Positions 43,833 through 54,500 of a stretch of 64,000 nt of DNA are shown here, in pieces. The position numbers were made by a program, and so were the translations under genes. Position 1 is the stretch's first letter, and the number at the start of each line of letters is the position of its first letter. This DNA comes from Hoeflea_A sp965216535 (GTDB taxonomy: Bacteria > Pseudomonadota > Alphaproteobacteria > Rhizobiales > Rhizobiaceae). Location: the NCBI GenBank assembly GCA_965216535.1, contig OZ244175.1:682001-746000 (forward strand), read 5' to 3'. The notes beneath the pieces are model-generated. The model did not search any database. It saw only the letters and a program-made list of their open reading frames with translations, and had not been told where the DNA came from.

Positions 43833-44286
43833 ACAGCGGACTTGTCATCTGAACATCGGCGTAGTCGTGGCATCGAGATGCCAGCCAGAAAGCGATCCCA
43901 AACGCCGCATAGCTCGGCGCCACAAGGCCATTGAAGCAGTTCGTCCAGTGGCTATGACGCTCGGTCGGTATAGTCATGGCACTGATGATCTCAAGCCAAA
44001 GAATACTCCGATCAAACAGTCGGTCACACTCGGAAGGTCTGTTGGTTTGCAGGGAATGGGCACGATGACACGCTACCCAGCGTTCGTGTTGGAGTGGCGC
44101 GTTCGGGCTGCTTCGTTTCGAGCTTGAACAATGCCGTCCGTCGTTCGAGGTCTACTACCGCTTAGGGGCGCGCCACCTGCTCATTTTCAGATCCACTTTT
44201 GCTGAGACGAGCATCAATGACCGGTTTTGCCGCTGCGAAGCAGCGCATGCAATCCCGTAGATGCAGCGGTTTTCGTGCTGCGAGTC
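43833..44286. other. Intergenic region, no supported gene
   Basis: This 454-bp stretch between the permease and the convergent LPO_1073-like gene has only poor open frames, none with a ribosome site or recognisable product. It may be decayed mobile or coding DNA at the edge of a foreign segment. No inverted terminal repeats or integrase fragments were recognised. Confidence 0.5.
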
Positions 44287-45225
44287 CTATTCCTCAAACC
44301 AGAGGCTGTCATCGAATTGAACGTCTGGTTGTTTGAGCCGGAGGTTTGCTGCGGCGATTGCCGAGCCAATGATGCGAAGGTTTGTTTTTCGGAAAATCGT
44401 GGTGTCGAAATAAGACTGCAGCGAAACAATCTCAGGCCGAGCGTTGGAAAAATAGTCTCGCAGCCAGTCGGTGGAGACTTTTTTCTTCAGGCTTTTGGCT
44501 GCTTGGCGGTCGATAAATTCGTTCCCGGTTTTCGCTTTTGTTGGGACCTCGGGTTTGAGGTCCACCTCAGAGGCCAATTGCCTATAGCGCATACTGAAGT
44601 AGCTGGCGAACGTCTGATTGATCACATCTATTGTTGTGCAACCGGTACTTGCCAAGTAGTCCAGCTGGGCCTCGGAGTGGGTTGCGCCTTCCATGAAGGG
44701 CCTTGCAAGCTCTGTCATTTCATCACACCAGCCCTCGATTGTGTCGGCCTGTAAAGGAATTTTCCGGAAGATCAGTAGGAGCGTCAGCGCGTCTATTTGA
44801 TTGCAGGTCAGACTGTATGTGGCTTTAATCGCATCATCGAGGACGACGGATTTGAAGTCGCTGCCGCGGCAGGCAATGAAGTCCACCAACATATCAAGGG
44901 TCAGGTCCGTGACATCATCTGTCCCGCGCTTAGCATGGAGACGATGGGTGTCTCTAACAGAGAATTGGGTTCTTGGTTCTTGAAAACGCTCCAGAAGCTC
45001 GGGGCGCCTTTCGAGGCGTTTGAGCAGCGCTTCCGCGTATTCGTTGATCCGCAAAAGCGTAGCTTGTTCCGCAGCGTGAGAGAGTGCCCCTAGCTCCGAT
45101 TTCATTGCGTCGATGGCGATCTGACGCACATCCGTAAAGCTGACACCTGTTATGGTAACGCTCTTGGCTTGTATATTTGTGGACCCGTCCCCACCCTGCT
45201 GCCTTTGATTCAGCCGTCCGTTCAT
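44287..45225 (-). CDS. LPO_1073/Vpar_1526-like protein with STNIQ motif
   Basis: A 312-residue protein. The ATG at 45225 overlaps the upstream stop (TGATG) and has a GGAGGA site; a GTG one codon earlier is also possible. Near the N-terminus, Q-Q-G-G-D-G-S-T-N-I-Q-A is followed by short beta strands (S-V-T-I-T-G-V-S-F-T-D-V-R-Q-I-A-I-D). The rest is mostly helical. This beginning is like the LPO_1073/Vpar_1526 family, a group of unknown function; assignment is from memory of the pattern. The partner gene carries the same S-T-N-I-Q motif, so the two proteins may interact through it. Confidence 0.55.
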   Translation of the reverse strand: MNGRLNQRQQGGDGSTNIQAKSVTITGVSFTDVRQIAIDAMKSELGALSHAAEQATLLRINEYAEALLKRLERRPELLERFQEPRTQFSVRDTHRLHAKRGTDDVTDLTLDMLVDFIACRGSDFKSVVLDDAIKATYSLTCNQIDALTLLLIFRKIPLQADTIEGWCDEMTELARPFMEGATHSEAQLDYLASTGCTTIDVINQTFASYFSMRYRQLASEVDLKPEVPTKAKTGNEFIDRQAAKSLKKKVSTDWLRDYFSNARPEIVSLQSYFDTTIFRKTNLRIIGSAIAAANLRLKQPDVQFDDSLWFEE

Positions 45226-45779
45226 CACGCGTCCTCCGCGCGCGCAAGCGCCAGGTTCTTTTCGACGAAAGATTTGATCGCTTGAATGCCCTCGATGAGA
45301 TGCTGGACTTGGGCGCCACCAGGCGCTTCCGCTTTTCTCAGCAGGAGATCGATCTCGTCCCTTTGGCGCTCATCAAACAGGTGTGTATTCGACCGATACC
45401 GCGTAACGATGCGTTGCAGCGCGTCAGTCGAATCCATGAAAGAGGCGCGACCAGCTTCGATCTGGCCAGCCTCGCCCGCTTGGACGGCTGCTTGCTGCAG
45501 CTTGTCAAAGGCATGGGCATCCTGTGTGATTTCAAACTGAAAGCGCGCAAGTCCTGAAACGCGCCTGTCATGGCTCGATCCAACATCTTTGGCTGCGGAT
45601 TCAAGTTTGAAATCACCCGCGACCTGGATGTTGGTGGAGTTTTCACCTGCGGTCTGCGATTGCGTTTTGTCCTTCCGAGACACGAGCCAGCCGAAAAATG
45701 CAAGCGGGACCGCAATGGCGACGCCACTAAACAGCCACTCTTTATTGGTCTGAATCCAAAGCCAGATGTCTTCCATCAT
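45225..45779 (-). CDS. Single-pass membrane protein with STNIQ motif
   Basis: A 184-residue protein starting M-M-E-D-I-W-L-W. One membrane segment (about 14-34) is followed by a basic R-K-D-K, placing the C-terminal part probably in the cytoplasm. G-E-N-S-T-N-I-Q-V-A-G-D-F-K-L (45-59) is a beta-type motif shared with the next protein. The remaining 120 residues are helical and charged. Its stop overlaps the next start, so the pair is one unit. The family is not recognised; this looks like a two-component accessory module with a membrane arm and a cytosolic arm, possibly for defence. Confidence 0.55.
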   Translation of the reverse strand: MMEDIWLWIQTNKEWLFSGVAIAVPLAFFGWLVSRKDKTQSQTAGENSTNIQVAGDFKLESAAKDVGSSHDRRVSGLARFQFEITQDAHAFDKLQQAAVQAGEAGQIEAGRASFMDSTDALQRIVTRYRSNTHLFDERQRDEIDLLLRKAEAPGGAQVQHLIEGIQAIKSFVEKNLALARAEDA

Positions 45780-46111
45780 GCCTACTACTTCGCGTTAGGG
45801 CCTTGCACCTTTCATTGACAGACACGGTAGTATGGTCACCTGATCTTTACCATAGATACAGTGTCCGTTTTGGCGAATCGCGGTGCCCAAGAATTTGCCC
45901 CCTCAAGCAACCTACAAAAGCAGTCGTTCAATTCCGCAATCCAAATGGCAGCAAAGTCCGCACCTCAGACATCGCCCGCCGCCTGACACTTTTCTGCTTA
46001 CCCACTGGATGCTGACTATCCCATTTCATGATCACACTGTATTAGGCCGCAAGAAACGGGTGGTTTTCTTCTGGTGAATGCCTGAAATGGTGTCCCGAGG
46101 ACGGACGCCCC
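45780..46111. other. Intergenic region, no supported gene
   Basis: This 332-bp divergent gap lies between the membrane protein gene and the LysE-type exporter. No gene or strong palindrome was seen. Promoters for both neighbours should be here. Confidence 0.5.
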
Positions 46112-46705
46112 ATGATCCAGACGACTATCGCCCTGATCCTGTTTCTTTTTCCGCTGGCCTACAGTCCGGGCCCGGGAAATCTTTTCTTCGCGGCCAATGG
46201 CGCGCGTTTCGGCTTTCGTTCGACGGTGCCTGCCAACGTCGGCTATCACGCGGCAACCTGGATCGTCACGGCCGGCATTGGCTTCGGGTTCATCTCCGCG
46301 TTCGATCGATTTCCCAATGCGTTTCTGGCCGTCAAAATTGCGGGCTCGGTTTACGTATTGTGGATCGCCTGGAAACTGTTCAGATCTGGTGTTCTCAGAG
46401 AAGGCGGCATTGCGAAACCGGCTACATTCGTCGACGGAGCTGTTCTTCTTCTCCTCAATCCGAAAGCCTATGTGATCATTGCGCTGATGTTCACGCAGTT
46501 TCTCGATCCGGCCAGTGAGCAGCTCGTCGCGGTGCTGCTGATCTCGACGGTTTTTACCTTCAACAATCTGGTGGCGTTTTCGGTCTGGACGTTGGTTGGC
46601 GACAGGATTTCGCTGATGTTTCGAACGCCGGAAAGCGCCCATCGGCTCAACATGACATTCGGCGCTTTGCTGGCCATCGTCGGCGTCTGGATGCTGTTCT
46701 CGTAG
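46112..46705 (+). CDS. LysE/RhtB-family amino-acid exporter
   Basis: A 197-residue membrane protein with the first-segment motif Y-S-P-G-P-G-N-L-F-F-A-A-N-G-A-R-F-G and the later L-L-L-L-N-P-K-A-Y of the family. About six membrane segments. It is a second, distinct LysE-type exporter in the window (the other is at 28722-29333), with a moderate GAGG site. It ends 15 bp before the convergent phosphatase gene. Substrate unknown. Confidence 0.88.
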   Translation: MIQTTIALILFLFPLAYSPGPGNLFFAANGARFGFRSTVPANVGYHAATWIVTAGIGFGFISAFDRFPNAFLAVKIAGSVYVLWIAWKLFRSGVLREGGIAKPATFVDGAVLLLLNPKAYVIIALMFTQFLDPASEQLVAVLLISTVFTFNNLVAFSVWTLVGDRISLMFRTPESAHRLNMTFGALLAIVGVWMLFS

Positions 46706-46720
46706 CGATCGAACGCTGCT

Positions 46721-47959
46721 CTAGTGCAATGCGCAACTGGCGGCCGTGACCGGCGCTTCGCAATGACCGACGGCGACGCCTTGGGGGTCAAACAGCGTCA
46801 CGCTGGAACCATCGGCGGAGCGATCGAGCTGACCAAAGCCGAACAGATCATAACCGAAGGTGTCGCCGATGACGCCATTATGTCCAACCTCCAGGCCGTC
46901 CACTCTTCCCTGCGGCGCCGTATAGAGCCAGACGCCGCCATTGCCGAAGGAGATTTGCACAGGATTGCCGGGTGTGCTGACGATCTGGGCGAAATGAAGA
47001 TCGCCCGATATCACCGCGGAAACGAGCCGCGGTAGCATATGCGCGAATGCCTCGCGCTGGATCGATTCCAGGGTTCCCAGCTCCGTCGCGTGGATATGTT
47101 TGCTGCCATAGCCCCAAAGCGGGGTGTGGGTCAGGACGAACGTCTCCCGGTCCAACTGCGGCAGGACCGCCATGAATTGCCGCCGCATGGCGCGCAGGCG
47201 GTCCCAGGTATAGAAATCCCTGTTGCGGGTAGAGCTGTCGATCACGGGAAGCTGCAGGTCGTCGAAGGCCACCACGTAGGGTGCTTCGTAGTTGTCGCAC
47301 ATAAACGGCGTGCGGACCGGTTCCGTTGCCAGGTAGCGAAGGTAGCCGCGCCAGGAGCGGTCGCAACTCTCATGGTTGCCACGAACGAACAGAAAAGCAT
47401 GGGCCTCCAGCATGGCCGTTGCGGGTGCGAAGAAGTCGGCTTCCCAGGTGGGCCAGTTATCGCCATAGACCAGTCCGCATCTGCCCGGATCCGGACACTT
47501 TTCCTCGCGGTAATGGTAGTCGCCGAGGTGAATAGCAAAATCCGCCTGCTTCTCAGCGATGGATTGGGAGATTGTGGCAAACGGCCAGGCAACCGGATCG
47601 TTGCAGGACTGAATCGGACGGCCTTCCTTGAGACGGCACCCGGTGTCGCCAACCAGGAGAATACGGTCAGCGCGATCCGGGCGCAGCGGCAAACGCTGCC
47701 CGTCCAGTTCGGCACTGGTTACGGACTCATCCGTTGTGAATTCACAGACGCTGTTGGGAAAATCCGCGACGGGGCCGGCGCGCAGCGACATCGGCCTTTG
47801 AACGCCATTGACGATCATCGTTGGACACTGTGTGTCCTTGACGATGGCTCGAAAACTCTGTGCGGTACCGGGGGCCAGCTGTGTCCAGGAGTACAGCACA
47901 TCGGCCTGCGCCGGAATGGTCAGCAATACAGCGGTAAAGATCGCGATCAGGTATCTCAA
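46721..47959 (-). CDS. Exported calcineurin-like (purple acid phosphatase-type) metallophosphoesterase
   Basis: A 412-residue protein starting at a TTG with a strong GGAGAGG site. The Sec signal ends A-Q-A (about residue 19). The metal-binding blocks of the calcineurin-like fold are present: V-G-D-T-G, H-L-G-D-Y-H-Y-R, R-G-N-H-E-S, T-H-T-P-L-W-G and S-G-D-L-H-F. The G-D-x-G and Y positions suggest a purple-acid-phosphatase relative, although the class is not certain. A periplasmic phosphomonoesterase or phosphodiesterase is likely. It lies next to the left boundary of the SIR2 gene insert. Confidence 0.85.
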   Translation of the reverse strand: MRYLIAIFTAVLLTIPAQADVLYSWTQLAPGTAQSFRAIVKDTQCPTMIVNGVQRPMSLRAGPVADFPNSVCEFTTDESVTSAELDGQRLPLRPDRADRILLVGDTGCRLKEGRPIQSCNDPVAWPFATISQSIAEKQADFAIHLGDYHYREEKCPDPGRCGLVYGDNWPTWEADFFAPATAMLEAHAFLFVRGNHESCDRSWRGYLRYLATEPVRTPFMCDNYEAPYVVAFDDLQLPVIDSSTRNRDFYTWDRLRAMRRQFMAVLPQLDRETFVLTHTPLWGYGSKHIHATELGTLESIQREAFAHMLPRLVSAVISGDLHFAQIVSTPGNPVQISFGNGGVWLYTAPQGRVDGLEVGHNGVIGDTFGYDLFGFGQLDRSADGSSVTLFDPQGVAVGHCEAPVTAASCALH

Positions 47960-48567
47960 CGGCGAAGCCTCTCCGGTCGCTCATTAGTCGGCTCTCTAAT
48001 AGAAGCAGCGCACGACTCTTCCGTGTCACGCTGGCATCGCGCGGACCGCAAATCAATTGGATGTTGCGGATTGCGGCAGGAAATCTGCGATTGGCGCTAA
48101 CGCCGTCCGAAGATCGTGCTGTCTTCCAGTCCTCGAAGCTGCTCCGGTCGGGTTCCCGTTTGCCAGAAACCGCCCATCATGAGTGCTCCAGCCAGAACAG
48201 CCGGTTCGTTCAGTTTGGCATCAGCGATGGAGAAATTGCCGTTTGCGAGGACGCTGGAGAAGTCGATGCCGGCCGCGGCGTGGCACCGGTCGAAGGTCGC
48301 GATGCCGCGAAAGTCCGCCCGGCCGAAGCGGGCTTCAGTGTCAAAGCGGGCCTCATCGAAGCGGGCGTCGTTGAAAAAGCAGGTTTGTTCGAAACTGGCG
48401 GCAGCGCGAAACGTCGCTCCACGGAACCAACTGAGGCCACGGAAAATCGCGCGATCGCAGCGGACATCTGTGCAATGCGCAGATATGAACTAATACACAC
48501 GGTTGACATGCCGATTTAATATTCGTTGTCTATTTTCTATTAGTTGGCTTGGGGGTCTTTAAGAAAA
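47960..48567. other. Interval with pentapeptide-gene remnant and AT-rich upstream of giant gene
   Basis: No intact gene. It contains a 374-bp remnant (48095-48468) followed by a sharply AT-rich 99 bp leading to the giant SIR2-like gene. TTGACA at 48503-48508 with a weak TGTCTA 18 bp on is the best promoter candidate for that gene. Confidence 0.6.
48095..48468 (-). pseudogene. Remnant: 3' part of a pentapeptide-repeat gene
   Basis: 374 bp match 55405-55778 without gaps (about 358 identical). Read on the minus strand, the frame is intact from D-V-R-C-D-R to the final R-R-stop, but the 5' third of the gene is missing. Most differences are synonymous and only about four residues change, so this is a recent fragment of a functional relative. 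It forms the left flank of the insert carrying the giant SIR2-like gene. Confidence 0.9.
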
Positions 48568-51500
48568 ATGTCAAAAATCAACGGAAATGGAGAAATTAAT
48601 AGAAAAACAAATTTTCTAGCTAGAGGATCGACTGATTTTTCATTGTACCGTTGGCCCTATGTTTATCATGCCATTGAAGATTCGCTTGATACAAAATTAA
48701 TTGAAGGGCGCGGCCGTGAGCTCCTCTATCAAGGTCTGATTGACAAGCAAATAGTGGCTTTCGTTGGATCGGGTTTGTCGCAAGCCTACGGGCTGCTTTC
48801 ATGGTCAGCCTGGATGAACCTGCAACTGGATATCATAGATAAACATGCTACTGCGTTGTTGAAGTTTGCTGTGGTACAGCGGCGCGCTTTAGCCGCAATG
48901 GCTCAAATCATCCGTGTTGGAATTCAACTGAGCAAGTCTGCCGAAAGTGAGCCGCCCTGCCAGACCGATCCGTATCGCCTTGCTGCCAGCGACTTGGAGG
49001 CCTGCGCCGAATCTATCGGCAGCCGTATCGAAGCTTTGCAGCGTTTGCACTCAGCATTCAAAGATGTGAAAGCTGATGGAACAAATATAGGTGGGGACCT
49101 ACCCCCCATTAAGTTTCAAGTTGCAGAACAATTACACAATTTGCTCCGTGACAGCAGGAAAATGCTGCGCGACAATGAAAGTTTCTTTTTCCGGCCAGTA
49201 GGGACGAACTACATGGTTCGTTATACGAATCCGGAACTTGATAGCAGAAATCCACCAAAACCGATTATTGTGGGGCGAGTTGAGTTCCGAGACTACAAGG
49301 AAAAGTGGTTTCCCGAAATTTGTGAGCTCTTGCTGCCGGATGTGCACTCGGTACCCACACTTGGTTTGGCGGACGCTTTAGAGCAAGCGAAAGTCGAGCT
49401 CGCGTCTGTAATGTCCGGTTCCGATGGCGGCTTCATATATTTTGAAGCTCGTGAAGGTTTTTTTAATGCAGCCGGACATCCGATCACGGATCGTGAATTT
49501 ATGGACGTGACGAAGCACCTGCTTGTTGATGAAGTGCCCCATGCCCGCGCGATACTCGAAAAGTCTTTAGGGTTTGGATCTCTGAATGGTCGTCGCGCTT
49601 CAGATGAACCAGACCGGCCGAGATTGGATTTCTTCGAAGAGCTATACGGCTCCGGTAGTGGCGCGGAAACGGTGGGTCACATCGTATCTCGGGAGCTCAC
49701 CCGCGAGATCCCGGGGATTGCGGACAAAAAAGGAAAGTCACCCTTTGGCGTGCTTCAGGTATTTCGATCGGATTCAGTAAAGGAGATGACAATCAAATTA
49801 ATCGAAAGCACGGAGCTTCAGGACCACTGGAAAGATATCGGGTCCATATTGAAGAAATTTGTCGAAGAGAACATTGAAAATATGCCGTCGACGGCGGAGA
49901 GCGGGGAATACAAGGGTCAACGGCTTGATTCAAAGCGAGTATTTTTGACACCGGTTCACCGCTACGTCGTGGGCATGATGATCGCCCTATGGGAGGATCC
50001 TTACGCAGTTCTTGAGCAAGTATCATTCACTGAGATTACAACAATTGATCAGGAAGCACGGCTTTCGCTTGTCGATGAAGAGTTGGATCCGTTGTCTAAG
50101 CTGGTATTAAGGCTGGGCATCACTCGGTATTTGACGACAAACTACGACTTTGAAATCGAGCGACTCTTTCGCGACCGGGGTTATCGCAGGTTCACTGGAC
50201 AAGAATCCGGTCTCAATCCATCCGATAGACGCACGGATGGGCTCGGCGGAACGCTGGTCGATAGCACATTCGCACGCGACCGCGCGACCGACCTCATTTC
50301 CTTTTCCCTTGGAGAAGATGGCGCAGATGCTGCCGTGTTTCACTTACATGGTTCAGCCACCGAAGATGACAATCTGGTTGTAACTGAACGAAACTATATG
50401 GACTTGTATCTTCGTGCCGATCGTTATCGCGATACAGTTGATGATGCGATTCGTTTGGCTTTCGCAGCAAATCCTCTTCTTTTCATCGGTCTAGGGATGG
50501 ATGAGACCGATGTGTTGCGCCCACTGCGCCAATTCATGAGCAATCGTGATCGACCAACGGAGCGTCCAGCTGTTGCATTGTTCCCGGCGTTGCAAGACAG
50601 CGAAACGCGCACAAAAAACGCGGCGACGCTTTATCTACGCTATGGAGTGCATACTGTGTATTACGGGGATGCAACCGTTCAGGTCAGTGATGAAATGCGG
50701 AACCAGCAGGAAGCTCTGGCAGGAAGTGAGCAGAAAAGGGGAGAGCCGAAAGATGAGAGCACACCCTTCAACTTTGACTGGCTACATCGAGCTAATACTC
50801 TTGTCCAAGAGCTCAAAACTCAGACACAAGCTATGCTTGAGATTTTGGAGGCTTTCCAAAGCACTGACGGCCTAAAGGAACGCTGTGGTCTTCGCAAAGA
50901 GCTGACCTTGCCTGCGGAGATGTTCAACACCGCGGATCAATCGGACAGTCGTCGCGATATTGTTTGGGATCAACTGACAGCCAAGGTAGGTCGTGTGGGA
51001 GTTCAATTTCCTTTGTCCAACTCCGCCGACAGCGAAAACCAAGGATATGACAGTGTTTGCGGTTTGCAACTCTTGTTCGGTCGATTGTCTCCGCGAAACG
51101 AGAAGTCAGTTGCGCCATCCGGCAGCTTAGAAATGCCTGTACCGTTGTTCGAGGACGCGATTAGCAGTGCGGAACATTCGGAGGTGGATCCGTATCTTCG
51201 TTTCGAGCGTAAACTCCTGGCAGAACTTCTCACGATGCATTTGAAACCTTTAGGGCCGCATGAAGAGGATTGGACGAGTCGGATAGAGGAAGTTAACAGC
51301 TTAATCTCAGATGGAGAGACCACCGAAGTCAAGAAACGTCTCGGAGCGCTTCAGACTGATCAACTGTTTCCAAACATTCGTGATCTCAGGGCGCGATTGG
51401 TGGCGCTTGATGGTATTGCCACAGGTCTGGTCACCGGTGCAATTTGTGCGACTCTGGATCGGTTGGAGGCAGATTGGGATAAGTGGTGGCTTCAATGGCG

Positions 51501-54500
51501 TATGAGTCCGCCGCACCGTCAGGCGCGGTTCCAAATCGAACCTTTGCGAAAAGATAAAGAAGCCTCACGCGACTCAGAAAACCGTTCACAGATTGAGCAG
51601 GTCAAAAGAATAATAAGCGGAGAGGAAGTTGCGCTGCCCGTTTGTCACGTCAGGCATAATGTTGATTCCGTTATCACGGATTTTCGGACTGGCCCCATGC
51701 AGAGCTCCGGAAAGCGCGGTTGGATCACTTTCTCTCCGGAGAATGACAAACAGGAACTTGAGCCGACGCACATTCGGACTTTCGACAATTTTTTGGCCGC
51801 CATACAGGCAAGGACGAGTGCAGATCTACCGAGACTATCCCTTGGCAGACGCTACCATCTGGTAGCGGCTCATCGTGGTCTCGGAAAAGGGTCGTTCATG
51901 CAGGCTTTCGAGACCCCCGCTGGGTTGAGCCAATATATTGCGTCCTCATGGCCAGTAGAGGCATGGATTCCCTGGGCTGGAGATGATGAAAATCTACCAA
52001 CAAGCAGTTCGGCTTCGATGGCTCCAAGGATCGAGAGAGCGGCGTTTCCCTGGGCAGATGCCGATGGTGCCGTACAAATTGACGCCATTGAATCGTCCGG
52101 TCCGAAAGGCAAAAAGGGAAAAAAATTCGCAGCACCAAACTATCTCACCGCCATTTTTGTCAACCTCAGTTTCTCAAGCGAGATAGCTTCTGTTTTTGAC
52201 TCTGTTATTTGGTCTCTTTCGGATCACTGTGCGGCGCTCGAATGGATAGAATCGGGAACCGGTCTCGACAATCTGAGAGCATACTTCGAGAAAATCGAAA
52301 TTGCCAAGGGTATACTTCGTAGTTCGCAACTTGAATTCCATAATTCCGAACTAGAAGAATTAAGCAAAAAATTTCGTGCAGAAGTGAAATTGTTGCCTCG
52401 ATTAAGGGCGACAGAATATCTACTGAATACTGCTAAACGACTGTCTGACCGACTTGCCCGCCATTTCAAAGGGGAGTACGCGTGCCAAGCACCACTACGA
52501 TTGTTGCTGGTCTTTAATGCTGCCGAACTACTATTCACTCAGGACGGCAGGCCAAAAAGTCGCGAAATCCGGGAGTACTTTGAACTTCTGACTCAAGACC
52601 GGATCGAGCATGTCCCAATGGACCTGGTCATTATATGTAACGAGGACTATCTCGGGCCGCCTTTGGTCCGGATGCGAGACGAAGCAGATCAAAATTGTGC
52701 CGGACTTATGTATGTGCCACTTGTGCGAAGAAATATTAAGGCGATTGGCGCCTCACATGTTCAGCGCCGCGAAGAGCGTTCCGGAATTGACCTGATGTTT
52801 AGGACCAGATGGCTGGCGGAAAAGGACAGGGAAGGTCTTGAGGAGCCAGCTTCGCTACCAGATCAATATTCAACGTCAAAAGTCTGCGGAGTGTATTTTG
52901 CCCGTGCCATGCGCCCTGAGCGCTTTCTCGTTGACAATTATAGATTTTTGGCGGGTGCCCTTCATATAAACTATTTGAAAAGGGAGGCTTATGAAAAAAT
53001 TGAAACTTGCAAAGAAATTGTTGCGAGGGAATTTAGCAAAAAATTCTTAGAAAAACTGGAGCACGAGACTGGCGAATTTAGAAAATGGCGGGATGACCAA
53101 AGTCATGAAGAACGAAACAGAATGGAGGTCGATAGCGATATCGATATTGTGCGTAGAGAGGGGCAAAAACTAACGGAGTTTCGGGACAAAACAGATTTAC
53201 TTCTCCAAACGGTTCGCAACTTGGAGTTGAATTGGAGGCGGGATATCGGGGATCTAAGCCCAGATGATGTCGACTCGGAAGAATCTCTCGGAATACGGGA
53301 ATGGCTAGTTAATCGCATCGACCTGAATGCAGATAACGCGAGTTTCTATGAATGGCGACAAGTTCGCTCGGTGCTTTCCGGAAGCAGGTTCTGTATGACC
53401 GTTTTGCTCGCAGCAGCCGAGCGTATTGCTTTGTCCGGGCAAGACGTTTTTGATGCCGCCGAACGCGCGGAACAGTTTATTCGACGTACAGCAGACCGGG
53501 TGAGTGCGCTTGGTGATTGGGATCGCGAAAGCGCCATCATTAGTGATGTTCTGGATTCTTACGAAACATTCAACCGAGCAGGCATGCCGCAGAATGATAT
53601 TGAACTGCAGTTACTCGTTCTGCGGCATCTTGCGGTCATCGGAACGCCCTCAAGCCTTGACGTTTTGGTTCGTGTGCCCGAGATCCACGCCTACTTTGGT
53701 CGACAGAAAGCGATCGGGAGGAGTAGGCCACGAACCCGTCAACTACTGGAGGCGGTAACTGCCCTCGCCCGTCGTGGGCTGGTATTTCGAATCGACCCAC
53801 ACCCCAGACTGATCCGACTTGAGGAAGAAACGATGGGGGATGCAGGAAAGGTCTATGCATCCAAGGATAGGCGACGTAAAGCCGAAATGGAGTATCGTTA
53901 TGTCCTACATCGCCTCACCCAATTGCACGTGGTCCGAAAGATGGGTGCCGACCCGTGGGAGTACGGGGAGCTAAACAACTTTGCACCAACCCTTTTCGCA
54001 TCAATGCCAGCCGAACTTCCCAGGTTAACGATGGATGCATATCGTTTTCTCCGGACGCTGGTTCAAAGTCTGAGTCAGTATCCTGACCGTAGCCGCTTCG
54101 ACACTGGCTCCGAATTCTGGGTGTTCGACCAAGCTCCGTTAGAGACCAAAGTGCAAGCTTTGCGCGCTGCATTTTCGATTGTTCGATCGACTTTCTCAGT
54201 CGCTGTGGTCTCTCGGTTTGATGATTATGCAAAGGAGGAGTCTGAATCACATAGTGTTCGGCATACACACAATGCGGGCGGTTACTTTGAGGCTTACCGA
54301 ATACAGACCCGTTGGATTATTCGGAAGGCTTGGGAGTTATTGGACTCGAGGGAACGTGAGATCGACAAACTTAGAGATTTCAAGCCCGAAGGCCCATTCC
54401 AACAAATCAATGCTCTGTACCGCGATGAAGTAGTCTGGCTTCACAACGAATGTGGGGTCATCTGTCTGGTACAAGGCATCCTGAGGGACGCAGCACAATT

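Noticed and set aside
43714..44127. Open frames in the 43.8-44.3 kb gap as an insertion-sequence remnant
   Set aside because: No transposase motif or terminal inverted repeat could be seen.
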